Below are positions 1 to 6,168 of a stretch of 10,217 nucleotides of DNA, in pieces. Origin of the DNA: Oscillospiraceae bacterium (GTDB lineage Bacteria; Bacillota; Clostridia; Oscillospirales; Oscillospiraceae); the NCBI GenBank assembly GCA_020866945.1, contig JAJBVW010000034.1, positions 6,729-16,945 on the forward strand, in the 5' to 3' direction. Both the position numbers and the translations under genes were made by a program. The notes below the pieces were generated by a model. That model made no database searches, was not told the origin of the DNA, and saw only the letters and a program-made list of their open reading frames with translations. The number at the start of each line of letters is the position of its first letter. Position 1 is the stretch's first letter.

Positions 1-366
1 ACAACTGAGGAGAGCGCCTATTCTGACGACGCGGCTCCCTTCGCCATGCTGATCGAGTTCGGGGACATCGTGTCCTACAGCGATTTCCTGGCCAGCGCCG
101 GCGGCGCGGCAGAGACCGCTGCCGAGTCCACCGCGCTGGAGGGCAAGGACGCTTTCGACGCCTATGTCCAGTACCTGCGGGATTATATGGACACCTATGA
201 GGGCGAGGGCGACGGCTCCGGCTTTGACGACAGCGCCAAGACCATGGCCCTGGGCGAGCTGGACACAGTGGCCTATGGCGACGACGTGAACGACTTCCCG
301 TTTGAGATGTTCGTTTCTCAGTTCGGCGCCGACGACTATGACACCTGGCTGGCCAGCCAGAAATAA
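1..366 (+). CDS. 3' end of an acidic protein of unknown function (5' truncated by window edge)
   Basis: The reading frame is open from the first base to the TAA at 364-366, giving 121 visible residues. The first in-frame ATG (46) has no ribosome binding site, so the gene most likely begins left of the window. The visible part is very acidic (many Asp/Glu, runs such as DTYEGEGDGSGFDD) and rich in Ala, Tyr and Phe, with no membrane segment or cysteine. It looks like the C-terminal domain of a soluble or exported protein; without the N-terminus no signal peptide can be judged. I do not recognise the family. Codon choice (C/G in third positions) matches the other host genes. A strong hairpin terminator follows 33 bases after the stop, so this is the last gene of its transcript. 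Confidence 0.75.
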   Translation, partial: TTEESAYSDDAAPFAMLIEFGDIVSYSDFLASAGGAAETAAESTALEGKDAFDAYVQYLRDYMDTYEGEGDGSGFDDSAKTMALGELDTVAYGDDVNDFPFEMFVSQFGADDYDTWLASQK

Positions 367-398
367 ACCCTTTCAGGCAAAAGCCTGAACAATGACAG

Positions 399-440
399 CG
401 TCCCCCGCTTCGCATATTGCGACGCGGGGGACGTTTGTGT
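399..440 (+). terminator. Long hairpin terminator after the first gene
   Basis: A 10-bp stem (399-408 with 424-433), one T/C mismatch (409/423), then 5 more pairs (410-414 with 418-422) close on a 3-nt loop, TAT at 415-417. TTTGTGT follows at 434-440. A smaller 7-bp hairpin (372-378 with 383-389, loop AAAA) stands just upstream. The U-tract is short and interrupted, but the stem is very stable. Its 3' arm overlaps the promoter of the next gene. Confidence 0.75.
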
Positions 441-445
441 ATAAT
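417..445 (+). promoter_or_regulatory. Sigma-A-type promoter for the 98-aa gene
   Basis: A -35 TTGCGA (417-422, 4 of 6 consensus bases) and a perfect -10 TATAAT (440-445) are separated by exactly 17 bp. Transcription would begin near 452, about 26 nt before the GTG at 478. The -35 lies inside the apex of the preceding terminator hairpin. Confidence 0.55.
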
Positions 446-477
446 AGGGAATAGTTACATAAAAGGGGGCAGGGGCC

Positions 478-774
478 GTGGCATTGGATATACAGAAGCT
501 GGATATGGAGCAGCTGTGGGAGATGCTGGAACGCTTCCAATACCTTCTGTTTTATACTGCCAAGGGACTGGAGTTTCACTATACCATTCGGGGCGGGGAG
601 ATGTTTGTGGACAGGAAGGATAAATCCATCACCCGCGCCACCATAGAGCTTGCCTTCTGCCGCGCGCAGGAGCTGGACGGGCTGGTGCCCGGCCCGAAAA
701 AGCTGAATGTGTTTGGCGCGTCGTATATCTACCCCATATTCCTGAAGCTCGGCATTATCAAACCGCCGCTATGA
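478..774 (+). CDS. 98-aa conserved-looking protein of unknown function upstream of murC
   Basis: Starts at GTG 478, five bases after an AGGGGGCAGG-type ribosome site (465-473), and ends at TGA 772-774. The 98-residue product is soluble-looking: an amphipathic N-terminal helix (about residues 6-30, containing MEQLWEMLERFQYLLFY), a short beta-like stretch with GGEMFVDRKDKSITRATIEL (about 38-60), an Ala/Glu helix, then a GPKKLNVFGASYIYPIFLKL segment near the C-terminus. The conserved-looking DRKDKSIT and FGASYIYP blocks and the place just before murC recall small clostridial proteins of unknown function. I cannot name a family or a role. It has its own promoter (417-445), and murC has a separate one, so co-transcription is possible but not required. 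An overlapping +1-shifted ORF at 417-623 is a shadow. Confidence 0.8.
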   Translation: MALDIQKLDMEQLWEMLERFQYLLFYTAKGLEFHYTIRGGEMFVDRKDKSITRATIELAFCRAQELDGLVPGPKKLNVFGASYIYPIFLKLGIIKPPL

Positions 775-809
775 AAGAAAATGTATATAATATATATCTC
801 CGTAAAGGC

Positions 810-838
810 TTGTAAAATTTCGGGGAAGGGAATATAAT
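810..838 (+). promoter_or_regulatory. Sigma-A-type promoter of murC
   Basis: TTGTAA (810-815, 4 of 6) and TATAAT (833-838, perfect) are 17 bp apart. Transcription would start near 845, leaving a leader of about 44 nt before the murC ATG at 889. The AATATAATAG string at 831-840 occurs again, identical, before the permease gene at 5222-5231. The stretch 780-800 before it is very AT-rich (TATATAATATATAT). Confidence 0.6.
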
Positions 839-888
839 AGGATGGTTTTGTAAAGAGACCATTGAGTTTAGATATGTAAGGAGCGGTT

Positions 889-2268
889 ATGCTTTCTTTT
901 GATGATTATTTGATTCCCGGCAAGCGGGGCTATCTTATCGGCATAGGCGGTGTGTCTATGTCGCCGCTGGCGGAGGTTTTGCAGGACGAAGGGCTTGTTA
1001 TTTCCGGGAGCGATATACAGCACAGTGAAAAGGTGTCCCATCTCGAATCCCGTGGTATTTCGGTGAACATCGGCCACCGGGGAGAGAACATCCTGCCGGA
1101 GCTGGACTTTGTTGTGCGCACCGCCGCCGTGCGGGACGATAACCCTGAGATACAGGCCGCGCGCGCATTAAATATCCCCATTTTTGAGCGCACCCAGGCA
1201 TGGGGAACGCTGATGAAGGGCTATAAAAATGCCCTGTGCATTGCGGGCACTCATGGCAAGACCACCACCACCTCCATGTGTACCCACATTCTGATGGCGG
1301 CGGAGCGGGATCCGACCGTCATGATTGGCGGCACGCTGCCCCTGCTGAACGCCGGACACAGAGTGGGGCGGGGAGACACCATTGTCATGGAGTCCTGCGA
1401 GTATTATGACAGCTTTCTGTCCTTTTATCCCACTGTGGCGGTGATATTAGACGTGGAGGCGGATCATCTGGACTATTTTCACGATTTGGACGCAGTGAAG
1501 GCATCCTTCCGCAAATTTGCGCAGCTTGTCCCCCCGGATGGGACAGTGATTGCAAATCTGGATGATAAAAACACCATGGACGCGCTGGCAGGGATTGACA
1601 GAAGTGTCGTCACCTTTGGCCTGTCGCCGGAGGCGGACGTCCAGGCGGTGAACATCATCAGCCGCGGGGCCAACACGGAGTTTGACGTGCTTCACCATGG
1701 CAGCCTGTTTGCCCACCTGCATCTCCATGTGCCGGGGCTTCATAATGTAAAAAACGCGCTGGCCGCGGCGGCTGCCGCCATCACCCTGGGCGTATCTGCT
1801 ACTGCCGTGACCTACGGCCTGGCCGGATTCCAGGGCGCCAACCGGCGGTTTGAGTTCAAGGGCAAGTATAACGGAGCGGACGTCTATGACGATTACGCCC
1901 ACCATCCCGGGGAACTGAAGGCCCTGCTGGATGCGGTGGAGCCGCTGGGCTATAAGCGGGTGATACTGGTGTTCCAGCCCCATACCTATTCCCGCACGCA
2001 GGCGCTGTTTGACGATTTTGTGCAGCAGCTCAAGCGGCCTGACCTGACATATCTCGCTGAAATATACGCCGCCCGTGAGAAAAACACGCTTGGCATCTCC
2101 TCGGAGGATTTGGCAAAGCAGATACCGAACAGTCTGTTTTTCCCCTCGTTTGAGGATCTGGAGACTGCCCTCCGCTGGACGGTAGCCCCCGGGGATGTGG
2201 TGCTGACCGTGGGCGCGGGAGATGTATATAAGATTGGGGAGGATCTTGTGCGCAGCGCGGAGCAATAA
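889..2268 (+). CDS. murC: MurC, UDP-N-acetylmuramate--L-alanine ligase
   Basis: Cytoplasmic Mur ligase that joins L-alanine to UDP-N-acetylmuramic acid using ATP, the first step in building the peptidoglycan stem peptide. The 459-aa length is typical of MurC. Seen: an N-terminal Rossmann-like UDP-binding domain with GIGGVSMSPLAEVL (from about residue 18); the Mur ligase P-loop GTHGKTTTT at 120-128; a central ATPase domain with the MurC-like EADHLDYF stretch; and the C-terminal domain with NRRFEFKG, YDDYAHHPGE (333-342) and FQPHTYSRT (362-370), all MurC signatures that set it apart from MurD/E/F. The start ATG at 889 follows AAGGAG (878-883) by 5 nt. It has its own promoter and a strong terminator, so it appears monocistronic. 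Unlike the usual cell-division cluster arrangement, no other mur or fts gene is adjacent, which is common in Clostridia. Confidence 0.97.
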   Translation: MLSFDDYLIPGKRGYLIGIGGVSMSPLAEVLQDEGLVISGSDIQHSEKVSHLESRGISVNIGHRGENILPELDFVVRTAAVRDDNPEIQAARALNIPIFERTQAWGTLMKGYKNALCIAGTHGKTTTTSMCTHILMAAERDPTVMIGGTLPLLNAGHRVGRGDTIVMESCEYYDSFLSFYPTVAVILDVEADHLDYFHDLDAVKASFRKFAQLVPPDGTVIANLDDKNTMDALAGIDRSVVTFGLSPEADVQAVNIISRGANTEFDVLHHGSLFAHLHLHVPGLHNVKNALAAAAAAITLGVSATAVTYGLAGFQGANRRFEFKGKYNGADVYDDYAHHPGELKALLDAVEPLGYKRVILVFQPHTYSRTQALFDDFVQQLKRPDLTYLAEIYAAREKNTLGISSEDLAKQIPNSLFFPSFEDLETALRWTVAPGDVVLTVGAGDVYKIGEDLVRSAEQ

Positions 2269-2286
2269 TAGAATAATAAGATTATG

Positions 2287-2319
2287 TCGCCTGGATATTT
2301 TAATCCAGGCGATTTTTTT
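2287..2319 (+). terminator. Rho-independent terminator of murC
   Basis: A perfect 10-bp stem (2287-2296 TCGCCTGGAT with 2303-2312) with a 6-nt loop ATTTTA is followed directly by seven T (2313-2319). It lies 18 bases after the murC stop. Confidence 0.92.
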
Positions 2320-2320
2320 G

Positions 2321-2393
2321 TTGACCTTACAGTATACGACGGGAAATTCCGCCGTATTTTGGTATCATTATGTCAACGAAAAACAAACGGAGG
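2321..2393 (+). promoter_or_regulatory. spoIIE upstream region with hairpin and possible Spo0A box
   Basis: The 80 bases between the murC terminator and spoIIE hold four things. TTGACC (2321-2326) looks like a -35 but has no matching -10 at normal spacing. An imperfect hairpin lies at 2334-2357 (ATACG.CGG with CCG.CGTAT, loop GAAATT). TATCAT (2363-2368) resembles a -10. TATGTCAAC (2369-2377) matches 7 of 9 bases of the Spo0A box TTTGTCRAA. In Bacillus subtilis spoIIE is Spo0A-activated from a sigma-A promoter with abnormal spacing, so a non-consensus promoter is expected. The exact promoter cannot be fixed here. The strong ribosome site GGAGG is at 2389-2393. Confidence 0.3.
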
Positions 2394-2400
2394 AATGACG

Positions 2401-4128
2401 ATGGCTGTGCAGGCAAAACGACCGGCTCTGACTTGGGGAGAACTGCTCCGGCGCAGGCCCAGACTGAAAACGGCGCTGATACACACAGGCTATTTTGCCC
2501 TGGGTCTTGCCACGGCCGCGGGGCGGCTTTTTGGGAGCTGCGGCCCATTCGGGATCGCTGCGGGGGGGGCTTCTGGCTTTGGATTGGACGGATTTTTGTG
2601 TTTGGTGGGGGCGAGCATCGGATATTTGCTCTCTGGAAGCATACTTGTGGGAGTGCGATACATTGCCACCTCGATTTTGATATTCACTGTGGGGTTCGTG
2701 ACGCAGGGAATACCCAGCCGGAAAAAGCGGTGGTTCATGCCGCTTGTGGCGGCGGTGCTGGCGGCGGGAACGGGTCTGCTGTACCGGCAGGAGATCATCG
2801 GAGGCATACCCGGCATGATGCGGATGTTCATGGAGGTCATTCTGTCCGTCGGCTGTACGTATTTTTACGGCCTGGTTTTGGAACCGGAAAAGGCCACAAC
2901 CGAGGCAGCTGAGCTGCGCCGGACAAGCAGCGCGACGGTTCTGGCGGCCTGCGCGCTGATGGGCCTTGCGTCCATAGAGCTGTTCCATATGGTTTCCGTA
3001 GGCCGGTTTTTGGCGCTGCTGCTGGTGATGGCGGCGGGTTTTTGCGGCGGGCCGCTTCCGGGCTGTGCCGCTGGAACGGCGCTGGGCCTGGGAATGGACA
3101 TGGCGGCGGGAGCGTCGTTGTTTTATGGGGCGGCCTATGCCCTGGCGGGGCTGATTGCCGGGGCGCTGTATCGCTATGGGCGGCTGGTGTTTTCCGTGAC
3201 CTTCTGCGCGGCAAACTCTGTGGCAGTGCTGCTTGCCTGGAGCGATGGGGCGCATATTGCGGCGCTGTATGAGTGCTTTGTGGCCTCGGTGCTGTTTATG
3301 CTCATCCCGCAGGGGCTACTGACCCCTGTGGGAGCGCTGCTGCGGGTGGGCCGTGGCCGGGGCGAGACAGCGTTCCGCTATTACCAGGCCCGGCGGCTGG
3401 AGCATTTGAGCGCGGGCTTTAAGCATTTATATGACTGCGCTGCCCGTTCGGAGCCGAAGCATGACGACGCGCGGGAGGCGGACGCGGTCTTTGACCGGGC
3501 GGCGGACATCGTGTGCCGCTCCTGCGCCGGGAAGGAGCAGTGCTGGAAGAAGGATTATGCGGAGACAGTCCAGAGTCTCCAGGGCCTGACGGAGGGAATG
3601 CTGCGGCGCGGGGCGCTTTCGGTGCAGGATATGCCGGTGGCGTTTCGGCAGCGGTGTGTGGCGTCGGAGGCGTTTGTCAGCGCGGTGAATGGGGAGCTGC
3701 GGGGGCTGCTGTACCGGCGTCAGTACCGGGCGCGGCTCCAGGAGAGCCGCGCTGCGGCCTATGGGCAGTTTGTGGATATGGCGACGGTCATCAGCGATGC
3801 CGCCGGGGAACTGGGCGGCTCCGCCGGGCCGGATGGGGCCGCAGAACGGCGGCTGATACGCTTTTTAAAGACCAAGGAGAGAAGGTACCTGTTCCGCCTT
3901 TCGGGATGGTCACGGGCGGCTCCACGCCGTACTAGAGGGAGCCGGGATAGAGGCTCTGGCGGAAGAGACAGACTATTTAGAGCGGTTGTCCGATGTGGCG
4001 GGTACGCGCCTTTGCAGGATAAAGACCGGAGAGCCGGGGCGGATAATACTGCGGCAGGCGGAGCCTCTGGCGGTGTCGGTGGGCATTGCCTCCATGAAAA
4101 AGGAGGGGGAGAACGTCTCCGGGGATAG
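2401..4128 (+). CDS. spoIIE: SpoIIE N-terminal part: membrane domain and central region, with out-of-frame tail
   Basis: The product of the first frame would be 575 residues. Residues about 22-315 form the polytopic membrane domain: repeated hydrophobic stretches near 24-46, 60-78, 82-100, 113-128, 140-160, 178-198, 202-216, 236-256, 262-280 and 288-308, in line with the roughly ten helices of SpoIIE. A cytoplasmic central region follows, with the Cys cluster C372-x2-C375-x5-C381-W typical of clostridial SpoIIE, then a helical linker (FtsZ-interaction/oligomerisation region in B. subtilis) to about residue 493. After about residue 494 the sequence turns into Arg/Gly-rich nonsense (SRAAPRRTRGSRDRGSGGRD) until TGA 4126-4128, which is what reading the wrong frame of GC-rich coding DNA produces. 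If translated as is, this would be a phosphatase-less membrane protein. Confidence 0.75.
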   Translation: MAVQAKRPALTWGELLRRRPRLKTALIHTGYFALGLATAAGRLFGSCGPFGIAAGGASGFGLDGFLCLVGASIGYLLSGSILVGVRYIATSILIFTVGFVTQGIPSRKKRWFMPLVAAVLAAGTGLLYRQEIIGGIPGMMRMFMEVILSVGCTYFYGLVLEPEKATTEAAELRRTSSATVLAACALMGLASIELFHMVSVGRFLALLLVMAAGFCGGPLPGCAAGTALGLGMDMAAGASLFYGAAYALAGLIAGALYRYGRLVFSVTFCAANSVAVLLAWSDGAHIAALYECFVASVLFMLIPQGLLTPVGALLRVGRGRGETAFRYYQARRLEHLSAGFKHLYDCAARSEPKHDDAREADAVFDRAADIVCRSCAGKEQCWKKDYAETVQSLQGLTEGMLRRGALSVQDMPVAFRQRCVASEAFVSAVNGELRGLLYRRQYRARLQESRAAAYGQFVDMATVISDAAGELGGSAGPDGAAERRLIRFLKTKERRYLFRLSGWSRAAPRRTRGSRDRGSGGRDRLFRAVVRCGGYAPLQDKDRRAGADNTAAGGASGGVGGHCLHEKGGGERLRG

Positions 4129-4711
4129 GGGGACGTATTTCAAGACGGACAGTGGTCTGCTGTGCGTTATCCTGTCCGACGGCATGGGTACCGGGGAGCA
4201 GGCGGCTCATGAGAGCATTGCCACGGTGGAGATATTGGAGGAGCTTTTAAAGGCCGGAACGGAGCCGGGCTGCGCCATGCGGCTTCTGAACTCCGCTGCC
4301 ATGCTGAAAAACGGGGAAGAATGGGGCTATGCCACGGTTGACCTGTGCTGCATTGATTTGTTCACCGGGCAGACGAGCTTTTATAAATACGGCGCGGCCC
4401 CGTCCTATGTAAAGACCGGCAGAGCCATCCGGCGCGTGCGCTGTACTTCCCTGGTGGCAGGGATGCTTGCTGGGGAGGGGTCAAGCCCGGATATGATAAA
4501 AATGCGACTCCGCCCCGGAAATGTCGCCTTGATAGCCTCTGATGGCGTGCTGGCAGAAAAGAACGACCAGTGGCTTCGGGATATTTTAAACGCCAGCGAC
4601 GGCGTGGAGACCAAGGCTCTGGCCCGTACCGCGCTGAAGGCGGCGGCGGAGCGCTTCGGCCATACAGATGACATGACGGCGCTGGCCATCCGGGTGGAGG
4701 AACGGCAGTGA
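3986..4711 (+). CDS. spoIIE: SpoIIE C-terminal PP2C phosphatase domain (separate frame)
   Basis: This is the PPM/PP2C-type Ser/Thr phosphatase module of SpoIIE. Metal-binding acidic residues are visible in VSGDRG (restored residue 575), LSDGMGTG (D593, the diagnostic SpoIIE motif), ASDGV (D714) and HTDDMTA (D756/D757). Upstream of ATG 3986 the same frame continues back to 3869 and still reads as SpoIIE (FRDGHGRL, LAEETDYLERLSDVAG). ATG 3986 also has no ribosome site, so it is an internal methionine rather than a true start. The domain is therefore probably not made by itself unless ribosomes shift frame. Its TGA (4709-4711) overlaps a GTG (4708) that opens a frame running into the next gene. 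Confidence 0.75.
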   Translation: MSDVAGTRLCRIKTGEPGRIILRQAEPLAVSVGIASMKKEGENVSGDRGTYFKTDSGLLCVILSDGMGTGEQAAHESIATVEILEELLKAGTEPGCAMRLLNSAAMLKNGEEWGYATVDLCCIDLFTGQTSFYKYGAAPSYVKTGRAIRRVRCTSLVAGMLAGEGSSPDMIKMRLRPGNVALIASDGVLAEKNDQWLRDILNASDGVETKALARTALKAAAERFGHTDDMTALAIRVEERQ

Positions 4712-4761
4712 GTGGGGTAAAGCTGAAGCTCAGACTCCCGTGGAAAAATCATGCAAAGCGG

Positions 4762-4767
4762 TATAAT
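4762..4767 (+). promoter_or_regulatory. Possible -10 box before the small membrane protein
   Basis: A perfect TATAAT lies about 52 bases before ATG 4819, but no good -35 is found 16-18 bp upstream (CGTGGA at 17 bp, TGGAAA at 15 bp). It would give a leader of about 45 nt. It may be chance. Confidence 0.25.
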
Positions 4768-4818
4768 CCTGGCAGCCGCCGGTTAGACTGGAAGCATCGG
4801 GACAACAGGGAGGCGGCT

Positions 4819-5103
4819 ATGATGGTAAAAGGAACAAATCGGCGGGTCGTGGTGGTGAGGTCCCCGGATCCTCGGATATTTGAGGAGGCGATATTTGTTA
4901 TTCGAGACGATGCATTCCACAAGGACAGCAGCCCCGACAGGGTGCTGGCGGAGGCACGGCAGGCGGCGGACGCCTATCTGAAAAAGACCATGGGCCGCCG
5001 GGGCCGGAAGAAGGATAGGGTTTCCGGCAAGCTCCTGGCAGCCGCCGGCACAGCGGCGGTGGGTATCGCGTGGATTACCGCCCATTTTGCCGGATTGATT
5101 TAG
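4819..5103 (+). CDS. Small, probably tail-anchored membrane protein of unknown function
   Basis: A 94-aa product from ATG 4819, or 93 aa from the adjacent ATG 4822; GGAGG at 4809-4813 is 5 or 8 nt upstream. The same frame is open back to GTG 4708, which overlaps the spoIIE stop (GTGA). However, that extra N-terminus has no ribosome site and is an unremarkable basic stretch, so I prefer the shorter form. Seen: a Val/Arg-rich N-terminus (RRVVVVRSPDPRIFEEAIFV, about residues 7-26) that looks like a beta-strand plus helix; an Ala-rich helix around EARQAADAYLKK; a basic patch (RRGRKKDR); and a single C-terminal hydrophobic segment (about residues 71-93, LLAAAGTAAVGIAWITAHFA). The layout suggests a soluble domain tethered by a C-terminal membrane anchor with the positive patch on the cytoplasmic side. 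I do not recognise the family. Its place right after spoIIE allows co-transcription. No clear terminator follows. Confidence 0.75.
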   Translation: MMVKGTNRRVVVVRSPDPRIFEEAIFVIRDDAFHKDSSPDRVLAEARQAADAYLKKTMGRRGRKKDRVSGKLLAAAGTAAVGIAWITAHFAGLI

Positions 5104-5223
5104 AGCGGCAGTGCAGGGAGGAATAACGCTTTTCACTGTGGTTTTAACACTCTGGACTATTTATTTTGCCTGTATTTTAAAAAATCTTGTTGCATTTGTC
5201 CCGCTACGATGGTAAGATGGTAA

Positions 5224-5229
5224 TATAAT
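5224..5229 (+). promoter_or_regulatory. -10 box of the permease-rsmA-pckG operon, almost touching the start codon
   Basis: A perfect TATAAT (5224-5229) inside AATATAATAG, the same 10-mer as before murC. Standard spacing puts the transcription start at 5236, which is exactly the A of the second in-frame ATG. The -35 is poor: CCGCTA at 17 bp, TTGTCC at 22 bp. An alternative pair is TTGCAT (5190-5195) with TAAGAT (5213-5218), 17 bp apart, which would give a leader of about 8 nt. The intergenic region 5104-5232 shows nothing else I can support. Confidence 0.45.
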
Positions 5230-5232
5230 AGA

Positions 5233-6162
5233 ATGATGGAAATTTTGTCAGTTTTTGAGCAGATGCTCGTCCTGCTCATCCTTTTGATTGTGGGCGTGGT
5301 AGCAGCCAGGACAGGGATAGTAGATCAGGAGACGAACCGCCGTCTCACCCGTTTTGCCCTGGTGTTTCCCCAGCGCGCCCAAATCATCAGCAGCGTTGTC
5401 GGCGAGGACTTGTACATCAAGGCGGGACCGCTTGTTGGCGTGTTCGGAACGGCCTGTGTTATGTACGGGGTGTTGATTGCCCTGGGTTTTTTGACTCCTG
5501 TGCTTTACCGCTTTAAAAAGGAAGACAGGGGCATCTACAGCTTTATGACCATATTTGGGAATGTGGGCTTTATGGGCTTTCCCGTGGCGGAGACGCTTTT
5601 TGGCAGCAATGGGCTGTTTTATGCGGCAATTTTAAATATGCCGTTTAACCTGCTGGCCTATACGCTGGGCATCAGCCTGCTGCATCAGGGTCAGGGCAAG
5701 ACGAAAATAAACTGGCGGCAGCTTGTGAACGCGCCGCTCGTCTCGGCGATTGTCGCCATCATCCTGCTTTTGACGAAGGTACATATTCCGACCCCTGTGG
5801 CGGATGCCATAGATATGCTCGGCGCTACGATCGTCCCTCTGGCCATGATTATTATTGGCGCATCCCTGGGAAGCCAGAAGCCGAGTGAAGTGTTTGGTGA
5901 CTGGCGGGCCTATGCCTTTGCCCCCGTGCGGCTGATTGTCGCGCCGGTGCTTGTGTGGGCGGTGCTGCGCCTGTTTGTGACGGATACGATTCTTCTGGGG
6001 ACAATGACGGTGCTGGCGGCCATGCCCGTGGCCTCCTTTGCCACCATGCTGTCCATCCAATACGGCGGCAATGAGCGCATAGCATCCCGGACGGTTTTTG
6101 TGACCACGGTGCTTTCGGTGATTACGATACCAATCGTGTGCTGGCTATTGCCTATCGGGTGA
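5233..6162 (+). CDS. AEC-family transporter (auxin efflux carrier / malate permease type)
   Basis: Cytoplasmic-membrane secondary carrier of 309 aa, the normal length for bacterial AEC proteins, which move organic anions such as malate, malonate or lactate (and auxin in plants). The start pair MMEILSVFEQMLVLLILLIVG and two blocks of about five hydrophobic helices flank a short polar loop (about residues 155-166, GQGKTKINWRQ). Family-like signatures are FGNVGFMGFPVAETLFG (about 115-131) and PLAMIIIGASLGS in the second half. Residues about 47-55 read VFPQRAQII, where the family usually has a hydrophobic LPALI-like stretch, so an Arg in this helix is odd. No Shine-Dalgarno lies before ATG 5233/5236. 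It starts a tight operon with rsmA (6-nt gap) and pckG. The link to PEP carboxykinase makes a C4-dicarboxylate substrate attractive, but that is inference only. Confidence 0.88.
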   Translation: MMEILSVFEQMLVLLILLIVGVVAARTGIVDQETNRRLTRFALVFPQRAQIISSVVGEDLYIKAGPLVGVFGTACVMYGVLIALGFLTPVLYRFKKEDRGIYSFMTIFGNVGFMGFPVAETLFGSNGLFYAAILNMPFNLLAYTLGISLLHQGQGKTKINWRQLVNAPLVSAIVAIILLLTKVHIPTPVADAIDMLGATIVPLAMIIIGASLGSQKPSEVFGDWRAYAFAPVRLIVAPVLVWAVLRLFVTDTILLGTMTVLAAMPVASFATMLSIQYGGNERIASRTVFVTTVLSVITIPIVCWLLPIG

Positions 6163-6168
6163 CGCACT

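Larger units (their letters stand above)
2401..4711 (+). pseudogene. spoIIE: spoIIE, stage II sporulation protein E, interrupted by one +1 frame change
   Basis: SpoIIE is the membrane-bound PP2C phosphatase that dephosphorylates SpoIIAA and so releases sigma-F in the forespore; it also interacts with FtsZ at the polar septum. Both halves are present, but in different frames: the membrane and central region in the frame of 2401, the phosphatase in the +1 frame. The second frame is open only from 3869 (its last stop is TAA 3866-3868). SpoIIE-like sequence (CSAFRDGHGRLHAVLEG) is already readable there from 3890, so the shift lies at about 3871-3895. Removing one base restores a 769-aa protein, near the usual length of about 800. 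No other stop or lesion is seen and all metal-binding aspartates remain. That points to a very recent mutation or a sequencing error rather than an old pseudogene. The start at 2401 is preferred because it lies 7 nt after GGAGG; ATG 2395 is only 1 nt away from it. Confidence 0.85.

Noticed and set aside
2369..2377. TATGTCAAC as a firm Spo0A operator for spoIIE
   Set aside because: Matches 7 of 9 consensus bases but is a single box lying downstream of the only -10-like hexamer, the wrong place for activation; kept only as a low-confidence note in the upstream region.
5138..5215. 25-aa hydrophobic mini-ORF from GTG 5138, with GGGAGG at 5116-5121
   Set aside because: The ribosome site is 16 nt from the GTG, too far, and the frame overlaps the permease promoter region. 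No further support.
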